Shown: positions 29,260 to 38,391 of the stretch, one piece after another
Layout of the letters: every line of letters starts with the position of its first letter
Position numbering within the stretch: position 1 is the first letter of the stretch
Origin: FW021-bin31 sp964647485
Lineage (GTDB): Bacteria; Bacteroidota; Bacteroidia; Chitinophagales; Chitinophagaceae
Length of the DNA stretch: 64,000 nucleotides
Direction of reading: 5' to 3'
NCBI GenBank assembly: GCA_964647485.1
Contig: CAZYHV010000018.1
Span: 1 to 64,000 of the forward strand
Position numbers and translations under genes: made by a program
The notes under the pieces: model-generated
Database searches by the model: none
What the model saw: only the letters and a program-made list of their open reading frames with translations
Told to the model about the DNA's origin: nothing

Positions 29260-32200
29260 TTAGAAAGTAAGACTCAATCCCAGATTAAAGGTTCTGGAAG
29301 GAGGATAATCTTCTCCGCGAGGGCTTGCCATTTCCGGATCCCACACTTTAAAAGGAGCCCAGGTCAATAAATTAGAACCGCGGAGATATATACGTGCGTT
29401 CGATATATGCAATCTATTCACTAAACTATTGGGAAAGGTATAACCTATATTCACATTTTTCAGTCTTATATATCTTCCGTCTCTTATCCAAAAAGTAGAA
29501 TTCCGGTAATTATTTCCATCTCTATCCTCATAACTCAATCGCGGATAAGAAGCATTTGGGTTTTCTGTCGAGGGATCTCCTGAAATTTCTTCAGGGATCC
29601 AACGGTTTTTCATCAGGTCTGAAAAAACATTTCCCCATTCTCCTTCCGTAAAAGCATATACATTTTTACCATAAATAAAGAAATTGGATTTCCCGGCTCC
29701 CTGGAAGAGGACATTCAAATCAACGCCATGCGAACTAATCGAAAATCCTAAACCATAGACCATATTGGGGGTACTTGTAGCTCCAACAGCCACCTGATCA
29801 TCGCCGTTGACAACACCATCTCCATTGATATCCTTATATTTAATATCTCCCGGTTGATACGGACCAAATTCTTGTGTCGGACTGTTTCGAATCTCTTCGT
29901 AACTATCAAACAAGCCTAAAGCAACCAGCCCCTTCAGTTGTCCTACACGATATCCCTTCTGCATTTGATAAGGATATACACTTCTTTCCTCATCTCTATC
30001 CAATATTTCATTTTTGCTATAAGTGATATTCCCTCTCACTGCTAAATTAAATGTCCCGAACTGATGTTGTACTTTGAAATTACCATCAAATCCCTTAGCC
30101 GTGACCACCCCTACATTCGCACTGGGTGTACTTTCGAGCCCCACCATTACGGGTAAAAAATCCCTGGACATATAAATACCGGTACGTTTCTGACTAAAAT
30201 AATCTACTTTCATAAAAAAAGCATCATCAAAAAGCGAGATATCCGTACCAATGTCTCTTTTGGTAGATACCTCCCAGGTCACATAGGGAGAAGCCACCTG
30301 AGAATAACCTCTTCCTTCATAGAATTTCGAAAGACCATTTTTTGCCCATTCATAGCCACCTTTCCCTCCATCAATCGAATATAAATAGGGAAAGCGTGCG
30401 CCTCCTAAATCATCATTCCCCACTCTACCATAAGAAGCCCGGATTTTAAACATATTAATCCAGCTCAGGTTATCTTTCACGAATTGCTCCTCCCCAATAT
30501 TCCAGGCGGCCGAAAAAGCCGGGAAAAAACCAAATTGATGACCTATTGCAAAATTTTGAGATCCGGTATATCCAAAGTTAAAATCGATAAAATATTTATA
30601 CATCCAATTATATCGTACCCGACCTGCTATACCCTGATGTTTTTTGGGTACCCCATTCTTTAAATCATCTCCTAAGTTTTGTGTTGAAATATAGGCATCC
30701 TGCGTATATTTAACCGTTCCTCCAAAATGATTGGATCCGATATCTTTATTATAATTAAACATCAAGCGTAGAAACTCTCGCCTACTTCCATCCGAATTAC
30801 TGGATTGTTCTAAATCTCCCGGATCAGAAATATGATGAAACACCAACTGCCCGTTTACATCCCGATGACGTTCTGCTTTCCATTGTTCTGGCCATCGATG
30901 ACGAGAAATATTATTGTTATTGTACGTATCATAACCAAAACTCCCATTAAAGGTTAGTCCCTTAAGAAGAAAATTAAAATCCTGATTAACCGTTATATTA
31001 GTTTGAACGTTACTTTCCCAATTGACATTAAATCCTGTCTGTGTATTCGCTACCCAGGGATTGGTTTTGTTTCCGGTTCCTACTGCCGGGATATATCCAT
31101 TGCTATATTCAATGGGGGTACGTATAGGGGAATATCCAAACAATTCTCCCCACACATCATTATCCCCTAATCCCGGACTGTTACGTTTCCTCAGCGACCC
31201 CGATACACCAAGCTTTACCAACGTGGATGGCGTTATATTGACATCTGTATTCAGCCTATAGGTCCATTTTTTATAATCTGCATTGGTATTATAGTCCTTT
31301 TTCAACTCCTTGTCTGTTTTATACATTCCCTGTTCATCCAAATAACTACCGGATACATAATAACGTGCTGTATTGCCTCCACCGCTCGCACTGACATTGG
31401 CACTATAAGAATAGGCTCCGTCTCGCAATACTTTGTCCATCCAATCCACATTAGGATATAAATCCGGATCTAAACCCAATTTTAGAATTCTCAATTCTGT
31501 CGAACTATAAAGAGGGGGATGATCCCGCGTGGTTCTAGACTCATTGATCAACCCGGCGTAAGTGGGTCCGTCTACGAATTTAGGGGTAATGGTACGCGTA
31601 TTATAAGAACCTTCTACCCGAAGATTAATATTAGGTTTTCCGGCTTTCCCATGTTTGGTAGTGATTAAAATCACACCATTTGCTCCTCTTGACCCATACA
31701 TGGCAGTAGCAGAAGCATCCTTAAGTACAGAAATAGATTTAATGTCATTAATATTAATCTCATTAATATCACGTTCAAAACCATCTACCAAGACCAAGGC
31801 TCCGGTACCTCCTCCAAAGGTACTAATTCCGCGTACCCAGAAATTAGAGATATCTTTCCCAGGCTGTCCGGAGGTTTGTTGTGCTAAAATGCCGGGAACA
31901 TTGCCGGCAAAGGAGTTGACGATACTCAGAGAAAGTGTGGAGGATTTTTTCATATCTTCCATATCAACAGAGGTCACAGCTCCCGTTACCGAAATTCTCT
32001 TCTCCGGTCCGGTGGCAGTGACTACTACTTCATCAATGGCTCTTGCTTTAGCTCGTTGTAGTGAAACATTGACCGTGTTCTGCTTCTTTACCAAGACCTG
32101 CACAGTATCATACCCTATATAAGTAAACGCTAATGTTCTATAGGGCTTTACCTCAATCTCATACTTTCCATTATCATCTGTTATGGCTCCCAGACCGGTT

Positions 32201-32346
32201 TTCCCAATAACCGATATACTCACTCCAATAAGTGGTTCGTCACTTTCGGCGTCTGTTACTTTACCGGAAATCTGTAAGGTTTCCTGCGCAAGAGCATTCA
32301 ACGAAAATCCTAACAGCAGGATTAACAAAAATAAATAGTTCTTCAT
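29260..32346 (-). CDS. SusC/RagA TonB-dependent glycan transporter (PUL2)
   Basis: 1028-residue outer-membrane importer. The signal peptide ends at LNALAQ. A carboxypeptidase-regulatory-like domain covers about residues 24-95 (ISGKVTDAESDEPLIGVSI), the TonB-box region is DEVVVTATG near 104, and the plug contains SISVLKDASATAMYGSRGA near 205. The barrel ends in LGLSLTF. No STN domain is present. It is preceded by the NHL/TIG lipoprotein gene with 26 bp between them, so susC is the second gene of this operon rather than the first. Confidence 0.96.
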   Translation of the reverse strand: MKNYLFLLILLLGFSLNALAQETLQISGKVTDAESDEPLIGVSISVIGKTGLGAITDDNGKYEIEVKPYRTLAFTYIGYDTVQVLVKKQNTVNVSLQRAKARAIDEVVVTATGPEKRISVTGAVTSVDMEDMKKSSTLSLSIVNSFAGNVPGILAQQTSGQPGKDISNFWVRGISTFGGGTGALVLVDGFERDINEININDIKSISVLKDASATAMYGSRGANGVILITTKHGKAGKPNINLRVEGSYNTRTITPKFVDGPTYAGLINESRTTRDHPPLYSSTELRILKLGLDPDLYPNVDWMDKVLRDGAYSYSANVSASGGGNTARYYVSGSYLDEQGMYKTDKELKKDYNTNADYKKWTYRLNTDVNITPSTLVKLGVSGSLRKRNSPGLGDNDVWGELFGYSPIRTPIEYSNGYIPAVGTGNKTNPWVANTQTGFNVNWESNVQTNITVNQDFNFLLKGLTFNGSFGYDTYNNNNISRHRWPEQWKAERHRDVNGQLVFHHISDPGDLEQSSNSDGSRREFLRLMFNYNKDIGSNHFGGTVKYTQDAYISTQNLGDDLKNGVPKKHQGIAGRVRYNWMYKYFIDFNFGYTGSQNFAIGHQFGFFPAFSAAWNIGEEQFVKDNLSWINMFKIRASYGRVGNDDLGGARFPYLYSIDGGKGGYEWAKNGLSKFYEGRGYSQVASPYVTWEVSTKRDIGTDISLFDDAFFMKVDYFSQKRTGIYMSRDFLPVMVGLESTPSANVGVVTAKGFDGNFKVQHQFGTFNLAVRGNITYSKNEILDRDEERSVYPYQMQKGYRVGQLKGLVALGLFDSYEEIRNSPTQEFGPYQPGDIKYKDINGDGVVNGDDQVAVGATSTPNMVYGLGFSISSHGVDLNVLFQGAGKSNFFIYGKNVYAFTEGEWGNVFSDLMKNRWIPEEISGDPSTENPNASYPRLSYEDRDGNNYRNSTFWIRDGRYIRLKNVNIGYTFPNSLVNRLHISNARIYLRGSNLLTWAPFKVWDPEMASPRGEDYPPSRTFNLGLSLTF

Positions 32347-32372
32347 AAATAAAATTAATTATACGGTTAAAT

Positions 32373-33800
32373 CTATTCCCCTTCCATAGAAATTTTCCGA
32401 ATGCGATGATTCTCACAATCACCGACGTAAAAGATCTTATGACGGGCATCATAGGCGAGTCCTCTGGGTTGATCGAAGCGCGCCTCTTTGCGGAGATCCC
32501 CATCTATATAGCCATAAGGGTTTGAATCGATACTCGAACTTCCCCGACCGGCGAAAGTTGTCACTTTGCCATCCGGAGTTAATATTCGAATATCGTGGTT
32601 ATACTGTTCAGTAAAATAGAAATCATATTGGTTTTGCTGCCCTGCATAATCCGGATTTTTGACAAAAACGCCCTGATAGGGACCGTTTAATCTTGCTTCT
32701 GTTCCTACTCCATCGACCCAGCCGGCTTCTCGTGCTTTTCCACAAACCACATAAGGCTGCATAAATTCATGAGTATCCCAGTTATAGTCCGTCCTTAATA
32801 TATAATGTTGGTTAATAACCACGATATAAGCATAATTCCCATTCGGAGCCATGTCAATCTGGAATTCCCACCCAACATCCTGTATCTTAAATAATTCGCT
32901 ATAATCTTTTATTCCTAAGTTCCCCTGCGAGAGATATTTATTGATATCAAACCTAAAAAATTGTCCCTTTTCATAACTATTAAAATATAGCTCTCCGGTT
33001 ACCGGGTGTATGGATGCCCCATTACATTGTTTATAAGAAGTCAATACTTGTGGATCCTTAAAATTATTCGCCCTGGATAAAATAGAGGTAGCTATTCCAT
33101 TTTTATCTCCCTGGTCATTTGCAATGATCATATGATCGCCATCCAGCGTAAAATCTATGGTACGAATCCGGCTCCAGTTCCCCATACCTGTTGTAATAGG
33201 GGTCGTTACCATGCTGTCATGAAAATTAAGGAGTCTAATATCTCCTCCATTATCTTCCCCTACATATAGACGTCCTGAATCTTTAGGGTCAAACTTGAGC
33301 CAAGAAGGTTTATAGATCCCGCCACAATCATCAAAGGGGCCATTTTTCACATCATAATTCCCACGATCATCCGTCTCTCCCAGTAGCGTTGACACTACCA
33401 TTTTACGCTGATAAGCAAAGCTACTATCAGCAATAGCGATACTTTCTTTTTCCCCGGAGCCCACCTGCACTTTTATATTCCCTTTATAGGCTTGATTGGG
33501 GACTAAACAATAAATGGCATCATCATGTGCGCTGATAACAACCGCCGGTTTTCCGCTAATAGTCACATTAATAATAGAAGTATCATCTCCAAAATTATCT
33601 CCATAAATAATGAGTTGTTCCCCACCCCCACCTTCTTTAGGAAAAAAATCTGTAATTTTCACCGGCTTAGAGGGGTCATAACGCTCTGACACATCCACCG
33701 TACTCTTATTTTTTTTACAACCGAAAAGAAAGAAGAGAAACAATATCCCTGTTGTAAAAATAGCAATAGAAAAATGCTTTCTTGTAAAACGTATTCGCAT
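32373..33800 (-). CDS. IPT/TIG and NHL-repeat surface lipoprotein (PUL2 first gene)
   Basis: 475-residue lipoprotein, lipobox LFFLFGC followed by KKNKSTVD. An IPT/TIG immunoglobulin-like domain covers about residues 45-130 (ITDFFPKEGGGGEQLIIYGDNF), then a beta-propeller built from NHL-like repeats (about 140-470; RGLAYDARHKIFYVGDCENHRIRKI at the end is a classic blade, given here only as a landmark). Such proteins usually bind glycan or protein at the surface; no enzyme motif is seen. It heads the PUL2 operon. A LacI-type operator lies 20 bp upstream of its start, and a promoter plus second operator lie about 220 bp upstream. Confidence 0.85.
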   Translation of the reverse strand: MRIRFTRKHFSIAIFTTGILFLFFLFGCKKNKSTVDVSERYDPSKPVKITDFFPKEGGGGEQLIIYGDNFGDDTSIINVTISGKPAVVISAHDDAIYCLVPNQAYKGNIKVQVGSGEKESIAIADSSFAYQRKMVVSTLLGETDDRGNYDVKNGPFDDCGGIYKPSWLKFDPKDSGRLYVGEDNGGDIRLLNFHDSMVTTPITTGMGNWSRIRTIDFTLDGDHMIIANDQGDKNGIATSILSRANNFKDPQVLTSYKQCNGASIHPVTGELYFNSYEKGQFFRFDINKYLSQGNLGIKDYSELFKIQDVGWEFQIDMAPNGNYAYIVVINQHYILRTDYNWDTHEFMQPYVVCGKAREAGWVDGVGTEARLNGPYQGVFVKNPDYAGQQNQYDFYFTEQYNHDIRILTPDGKVTTFAGRGSSSIDSNPYGYIDGDLRKEARFDQPRGLAYDARHKIFYVGDCENHRIRKISMEGE

Positions 33801-33819
33801 ACTTTATTTTTTTAATTGT

Positions 33820-33834
33820 ATAAAACGTTTTAGC
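33820..33834 (-). promoter_or_regulatory. LacI-type operator, site 1 (PUL2 NHL gene)
   Basis: On the minus strand it reads GCTAAAACGTTTTAT, identical over 15 bases to site 4 at 38392. The core TAAAACGTTTTA is a perfect 12-bp palindrome with the central CG typical of LacI-family operators. It lies 20 bp upstream of the NHL lipoprotein start. Confidence 0.7.
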
Positions 33835-34018
33835 AACTAAAAAAAATTCAGCCAGAGCCTCCATATTCACAAAAATGAAATGAGTGCACCATAGCAAACA
33901 TCCATCGTGTTATCCTTTTTCTTTTTCTATTAAAGACTCAAAAGAAAAGAACCGAAGATGCAACAACAATAATTAAGGGATAGTATAATATCTAATCATG
34001 GCTATTTTTTATTTTTCA

Positions 34019-34040
34019 CTAAAACGCTTTAACAAATTTA
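34019..34040 (-). promoter_or_regulatory. PUL2 promoter -7 box with LacI-type operator, site 2
   Basis: Minus strand: TAAATTTG (34040-34033) fits the Bacteroidota -7 consensus TAnnTTTG, and TAAAGCGTTTTAG follows at once (34031-34019). The operator would cover the transcription start. The same box-operator arrangement occurs at 37466-37499. Confidence 0.65.
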
Positions 34041-34121
34041 TAAAATTAATTTTAAATAAAAAAATATTTGTATAATTCTTCATTCAGTATTGTCCGATAA
34101 GCTTCATTGATGAACTTTATT

Positions 34122-34152
34122 AGAAATATTTTTCACTTCGTTCAAAATGACC
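34122..34152 (-). repeat. Decayed copy of a GTCATTTCGAACGAAGTGA-type interspersed repeat
   Basis: On the minus strand this reads GGTCATTTTGAACGAAGTGA then AAAATATTTCT. It resembles the short repeat that is scattered between genes in many Bacteroidota genomes. Only one copy is in the window, so the call rests on recall of the motif. Confidence 0.4.
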
Positions 34153-34184
34153 TTCTATATTTTGTGTTGGGGGGAGCGAACGTC

Positions 34185-36236
34185 TTATTTTCCAAGCTCC
34201 GAAACCCATGGCTGAAAATCATTCGATTTATTTGGCTGATTGGAGGCTTTTATTCTTAAAGTTCCCCCCTTCATTATTTCTTTCTGGGTAATCCAATTCC
34301 TCTTCAATTCCTTTCCATTCAAAAAAACTTTATCGATATAGATGTTTTGTTTCTTGTAATTCGTCACAAGAATTTTAAAAGGATGATTTGTTCCATTATT
34401 AAGGACCACCTTTTTAAACAAAGGAACATGCAGATAATAAACAGGTCGACCGACTAAAGCAGGAGAAATCCCAACAGCAGCCAGCACAAACCAGGCAGAC
34501 ATGGCACCGGCATCATCATCCATGGTTCTTAAAAAAGCTTTGGGTTGATTTTTAAAGACTCTTCCGATGTAGGGATCTATTCCTCTGAAATTTCCATTAA
34601 AATAAAATTGTGTAACGGTATCAATCGCCATATCATGAATTAATTTTTCACTTTTATAAGGTTCATGAGTAGCAAAGTACAGCCACGGCGCTTGAATATC
34701 AGGTTCATTGGCCTGATTATAATTATTCTTCCCAAAAAATTCATCCAGCTGGGCAATAAAAGCATCTTCACCACCACACAGTGCTTTTAACCCTTTTATA
34801 TCATAGGGAACCAACCACCGATATTGCCTGACTGTTCCCTGATACATGCCCCGGGCACCAACCCGATCAACATCATTTTTAGTGGGATCTGCAAAATCTT
34901 TCTTCCAATAAGATCGATACTGCCGAGCTTTGTTTTTATATTTTTCCGCCGCTTTAGTTCGTCCTAATTCCTGATAAATTTCAGAAAGTGCCCAATTATC
35001 ATAACTTGACTCTAACGCTTTATCGGGAGAACCATAATCCAATCTTTCATTCTCACTCACCAAAGAATCAATAATAGAATGAAAGTCCACTTGATATCCT
35101 TTTTTGGAAGCATCCAGCAAAACGACATCTGCGTGCTCCGTCCTGACCGTTTGTGAAGGTTCATGATCAGTAGAAAAATCTTCTTTTCCGTGTTTATACA
35201 TTTCAGCAATAGACCAAACCATATTCTGATAATCATCGGGATAGGCAAAAGACAACAAAGGCAGTTGGGTTTTATAATTATCCCAAATAGACCAACCGTT
35301 ATAATAGGTCTTCTTCGATTTTTCCAACTTCCCATCAATGGCTCGATAACTACCGTCTTTTTCGGAAATGACGTAAGGGGATTGCAATACCCGATAAAGC
35401 AAGGAATAAAATAATTTTTTGCGTTCATGATCTCCTTTCACCTTTATTCGTCCTAACTTTTGGTTCCAGGCTTTTCGGGTAGCGTTTCTTAATTCAGAAA
35501 AAGACTGGTTCCCGATTGTTCGCTTTGCATGACTCGTATCTACCGATGAGAAACCCACTTTCAGGGTCACCTCTTTCGTTCCTTTTGGAAATTTCGCAAG
35601 AAACTGGTGATTCCCTACTTTCTTCCACTGCAGTGGAACATCTGCCTTTAAAGCGTAATAAATCTTATAAATTCCCCTGCTGCAAGTCGTTCCCGAACGA
35701 ATAAAACCACTCGCTCCATCTTTATTAAAATGATGCTTTCCCTCCACAAAACGATTTTCTAATGCAAAGCCAAAATTTACATAGAGACCATTTTGTGCAT
35801 TAGAAAACTTATAATGATGAACCCCTAATTTTTTATTTACAGTAAATTCAGCCTGTATTCCATTTTTAAAAGAAACAGCGTAATATCCCGGTTCTCCTTT
35901 TTGACTTTTTTTAATGAGTTTAGATTCTTTCTGAAAGTCTCCACTGTAAGGTCGAATCAATAAATTTCCTCCATCTCCCCGGCAGCCAACGCCTTCCATC
36001 CTATTGTGTGTAAATCCTATATACTTTTTTGCATAATATTCATACCCGGGGTGGGTATGGGGAAGGGTTTGAGGCCCGATGCTTATCATGCTAAAAGGGT
36101 AAGAGGCAGCAGGCGAAAGCTGACCATGATCTCCCGAAGTTCCTAAGAAAACATTGACCTCCTTCGCTACTTTCTCCTGAGCCCGAATCTGAGTCACGGA
36201 AAACAAAAACACGAGCAACAGCAAGACTTTTTTCAT
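34185..36236 (-). CDS. GH92 family alpha-mannosidase
   Basis: Exo-acting, calcium-dependent alpha-mannosidase family; 683 residues from the ATG at 36236, chosen because it gives a clean signal peptide (MKKVLLLLVFLFSVTQIRAQ); the frame extends 17 codons further up. The N-terminal beta domain begins with VNVFLGTSGDHGQLSPAASYP. The alpha/alpha barrel carries NQANEPDIQAPWLY near residue 509 and MDDDAGAMSAWF near 572, the GH92 catalytic-region signatures (family forms GNEP and NDDxGxMSAW). The usual Gly-Asn of GNEP is Ala-Asn here, and the segment HNRMEGVGCRGDGG is slightly unusual. It follows GH130 in the leftward arm of PUL3. Trimming of alpha-mannoside branches is the expected role. Confidence 0.9.
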   Translation of the reverse strand: MKKVLLLLVFLFSVTQIRAQEKVAKEVNVFLGTSGDHGQLSPAASYPFSMISIGPQTLPHTHPGYEYYAKKYIGFTHNRMEGVGCRGDGGNLLIRPYSGDFQKESKLIKKSQKGEPGYYAVSFKNGIQAEFTVNKKLGVHHYKFSNAQNGLYVNFGFALENRFVEGKHHFNKDGASGFIRSGTTCSRGIYKIYYALKADVPLQWKKVGNHQFLAKFPKGTKEVTLKVGFSSVDTSHAKRTIGNQSFSELRNATRKAWNQKLGRIKVKGDHERKKLFYSLLYRVLQSPYVISEKDGSYRAIDGKLEKSKKTYYNGWSIWDNYKTQLPLLSFAYPDDYQNMVWSIAEMYKHGKEDFSTDHEPSQTVRTEHADVVLLDASKKGYQVDFHSIIDSLVSENERLDYGSPDKALESSYDNWALSEIYQELGRTKAAEKYKNKARQYRSYWKKDFADPTKNDVDRVGARGMYQGTVRQYRWLVPYDIKGLKALCGGEDAFIAQLDEFFGKNNYNQANEPDIQAPWLYFATHEPYKSEKLIHDMAIDTVTQFYFNGNFRGIDPYIGRVFKNQPKAFLRTMDDDAGAMSAWFVLAAVGISPALVGRPVYYLHVPLFKKVVLNNGTNHPFKILVTNYKKQNIYIDKVFLNGKELKRNWITQKEIMKGGTLRIKASNQPNKSNDFQPWVSELGK

Positions 36237-36332
36237 TTTTAAAATATTTACCATTAACCTTACTCTATAACAATATAAACACTTCATTTTTTATTATTTA
36301 CTGTTTTTTAAAGTCCAAACTACCATTACCCT

Positions 36333-37448
36333 CTACTCGTTGGGATCATACACGGCCACTCCCACACGAGAATCTGCAGCTCCATAATATAAAAACCATT
36401 TGTCCTTAAAATAGACTAATCCTTCGGTAAAAACGGTTCCGTCCTTATATTGTCCTGTTTTTTCAAAATCCATTTCAGGAACAAAGAAGGGAGTGTCTAA
36501 ACGCGCTAATACCTTTGTGGGTTTCTCTTTATCAAATAATATCTGTCCGGCACTGTACGCTCCCGAAGCATACTTGTTGGATTGATTTTCGTTCGTTGCA
36601 TTCTTCCCGTTATAAATTAAGAGAATCCCATCCTTCGTCACAACGGCAGGAGGCCCACACTCCGTCAATTCACTATCAAAATATCCCTTGCGAGGAGAGG
36701 CTAAGATCTTTAACTCTCCTTTATCATCCAGCAAAGGCTTCCAATGTATTAAATCTTTAGAAGTCGCTGCATAAACATGATGTTCTCCCCAATACATAAA
36801 ATATCGCTCCTTGATTTTCGTTATAACCTGTTTCCCTCCGATGACTTTCGTAACAATAGAAGCAGACTTTGTGGCCTTATTAAAAAATCGACCATGATAA
36901 GCTTTCTTAAAAACAGGTCCATATTTTTTCCAATGAACAAGATCTCTAGAGATAGCCACTGCTAGTCGTGGTGTCTTTTTATTCCATTGCGTATAAAACA
37001 TGACATATTGCCCTTCCAGAGTTACAGCTACCCGAGGATCTTCACAGCCTCCCGGCCATTCCATCTCTTTTTGATCATCCTCTTCAGGAGCCAAAACGGG
37101 TTTTTTATCCCTCCTGATTATAGCTATCCCGTTTTTGCTGGCCGCCAGTCCAATTCTCGAAGTATGCCCACCAATACCCTGACCTCTGCCACTTTCGGCA
37201 CGATAAAGGATAAAAATGCTATCCGACTTCACAACGGCCGCCGGATTAAATGTAGCATTCTTTTCCCAGCGAACAGAATCTTTTGTCATAGGACTAAACA
37301 ACAAGGTATTTTTCGGTGAAATAACAGGATGGTGCACCGGTCGAACAAATGAACCAAGCGCCCACTTCGGTAATTGTTTATGCTGTGACATTCCATAAAA
37401 GGAACAAAACATTGAAATCATCCATAATATAGTTATCTTTTTTTTCAT
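36333..37448 (-). CDS. Secreted GH130 family enzyme (beta-mannoside hydrolase/phosphorylase family)
   Basis: 371-residue five-bladed propeller of family GH130. Recognisable motifs are LYRAESGRGQ near residue 81, SRIGLAASKNGI near 97, GGCEDPRVAV near 134 (EDPR, holding the catalytic Asp) and SELTECGPPAV further on. The signal peptide (about residues 5-21, ending at GMSQ) places it outside the cytoplasm, where phosphate is scarce. That argues for the hydrolytic beta-1,2-mannosidase type rather than a phosphorylase. It is the first gene of the leftward PUL3 arm, and a -7 box with LacI-type operator lies 18-51 bp upstream. Confidence 0.88.
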   Translation of the reverse strand: MKKKITILWMISMFCSFYGMSQHKQLPKWALGSFVRPVHHPVISPKNTLLFSPMTKDSVRWEKNATFNPAAVVKSDSIFILYRAESGRGQGIGGHTSRIGLAASKNGIAIIRRDKKPVLAPEEDDQKEMEWPGGCEDPRVAVTLEGQYVMFYTQWNKKTPRLAVAISRDLVHWKKYGPVFKKAYHGRFFNKATKSASIVTKVIGGKQVITKIKERYFMYWGEHHVYAATSKDLIHWKPLLDDKGELKILASPRKGYFDSELTECGPPAVVTKDGILLIYNGKNATNENQSNKYASGAYSAGQILFDKEKPTKVLARLDTPFFVPEMDFEKTGQYKDGTVFTEGLVYFKDKWFLYYGAADSRVGVAVYDPNE

Positions 37449-37465
37449 CTTTTTATTTCATTTTT

Positions 37466-37499
37466 GCTAAAACGCTTTACTAAATTTACGACAAATTTA
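37466..37499 (-). promoter_or_regulatory. GH130-GH92 promoter with LacI-type operator, site 3
   Basis: Minus strand: -7 box TAAATTTG (37499-37492) and, 11 bp on, operator GTAAAGCGTTTTAGC (37480-37466). The plus-strand 13-mer CTAAAACGCTTTA is identical to site 2. The operator overlaps or just follows the predicted transcription start, a position suited to repression. Confidence 0.68.
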
Positions 37500-37520
37500 T
37501 AATAATAAAATTATTTTCCC

Positions 37521-37528
37521 TATATTTG
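37521..37528 (+). promoter_or_regulatory. -7 promoter box for the basic secretory protein gene
   Basis: TATATTTG exactly fits TAnnTTTG and would start transcription near 37535, about 70 nt before the gene. It is divergent from the GH130 promoter 22 bp away, so the site 3 operator may affect both directions. No clear -33 TTG is visible. Confidence 0.55.
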
Positions 37529-37606
37529 TCTTAAAATTATACTCTTCTTATTCCATTCTATATCCATTGTAATAAAAATTAAAAGCAATTAACTAAAAGA
37601 TTAAAT

Positions 37607-38341
37607 ATGAAAATCATTGCTATTCTCCCTCTCCTTTTCTTAACCCTCTTATTTAGCGTCCAAACAGCAGAGGCTCAGCAACATCATCCCTGGAGTCAAT
37701 ATGACACAACCGGATTTTTTACTCATCAGGTTATTACTAAAAAAGGATACACCCTTACTTTTGTAAACCTTGATTCTGCCTTTGACACACAAAAGATACC
37801 CAGACTTATTCATACTTTTTTTAAGGTCTATCCTAAAGAGGTAAAAACCTTTAATCCTTCCTCCACCTCCAAAGTAACTTTTATTATCGATCCTAAATAT
37901 AAAGGCGTGGCAGCCACAGCAGGAGGGACAACCCGTTTTAATCCGACCTGGTTTAAAAGCCATCCTGAAGATATTGACGTCGTAACCCATGAAGTGATGC
38001 ATATCGTACAGGACTACCACTCCGGTCATACTCCAGGCTGGCTTACAGAGGGTATCGCTGACTATGTCAGATATGTCTATGGGGTAAATAACAAAAAGGC
38101 TCATTGGACACTGCCGGATTATCAACCTAAACAAAATTTTGAGGATGGATATAGAGTGACGGCTCGCTTTCTGGCCTGGCTCACGAAAAATGGACATAAA
38201 GCCATTGTTAAAAAAATGAACAATGCCCTTCGTAAAGGAACCTACAAAAAAAACCTATGGAAGAAATGGACAGGAAAAACAGTCGAACAACTCTGGAAAG
38301 ACTATAGCCAGCACCCTCAGATCAAATTAAGATATAAATAA
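37607..38341 (+). CDS. Basic secretory protein family putative metallopeptidase
   Basis: 244-residue secreted protein of the plant basic secretory protein family. The signal peptide ends near QTAEAQ. VVTHEVMHIVQ contains the HExxH zinc motif (His 128, Glu 129, His 132), followed by GWLTEGIADYVRY around residues 146-158, where a third zinc ligand is expected. The C-terminal helical part (GYRVTARFLAWL) completes the domain. It is transcribed divergently from GH130-GH92. In a mannan PUL, a peptidase would fit a glycoprotein substrate such as mannoprotein. The peptidase activity of this family rests on the motif and little experiment. Confidence 0.85.
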   Translation: MKIIAILPLLFLTLLFSVQTAEAQQHHPWSQYDTTGFFTHQVITKKGYTLTFVNLDSAFDTQKIPRLIHTFFKVYPKEVKTFNPSSTSKVTFIIDPKYKGVAATAGGTTRFNPTWFKSHPEDIDVVTHEVMHIVQDYHSGHTPGWLTEGIADYVRYVYGVNNKKAHWTLPDYQPKQNFEDGYRVTARFLAWLTKNGHKAIVKKMNNALRKGTYKKNLWKKWTGKTVEQLWKDYSQHPQIKLRYK

Positions 38342-38391
38342 ATGGAGACAAGTTGAAGAAACCTTCCATGGCTAGGTAGATAAAATAATTT

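Larger units (their letters stand above)
33801..34184. other. 384-bp intergenic region: PUL2 promoter, two operators and a decayed repeat
   Basis: No credible gene. The stretch holds a -7 box with operator at 34019-34040 and a second operator at 33820-33834, both listed separately, and a decayed interspersed repeat at 34122-34152. The roughly 220-nt segment between the promoter and the NHL gene would be an AT-rich 5' leader in which I see no riboswitch-like structure. Confidence 0.7.

Noticed and set aside
31655..32122. 155-codon plus-strand frame inside the PUL2 susC
   Set aside because: Antisense to the SusC plug region; composition mirrors the real gene and no start context is present.
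33715..33897. 60-codon minus-strand frame overlapping the start of the NHL gene
   Set aside because: It overlaps the lipoprotein leader out of frame, is rich in Phe and Tyr from AT-rich DNA, and has no promoter of its own.
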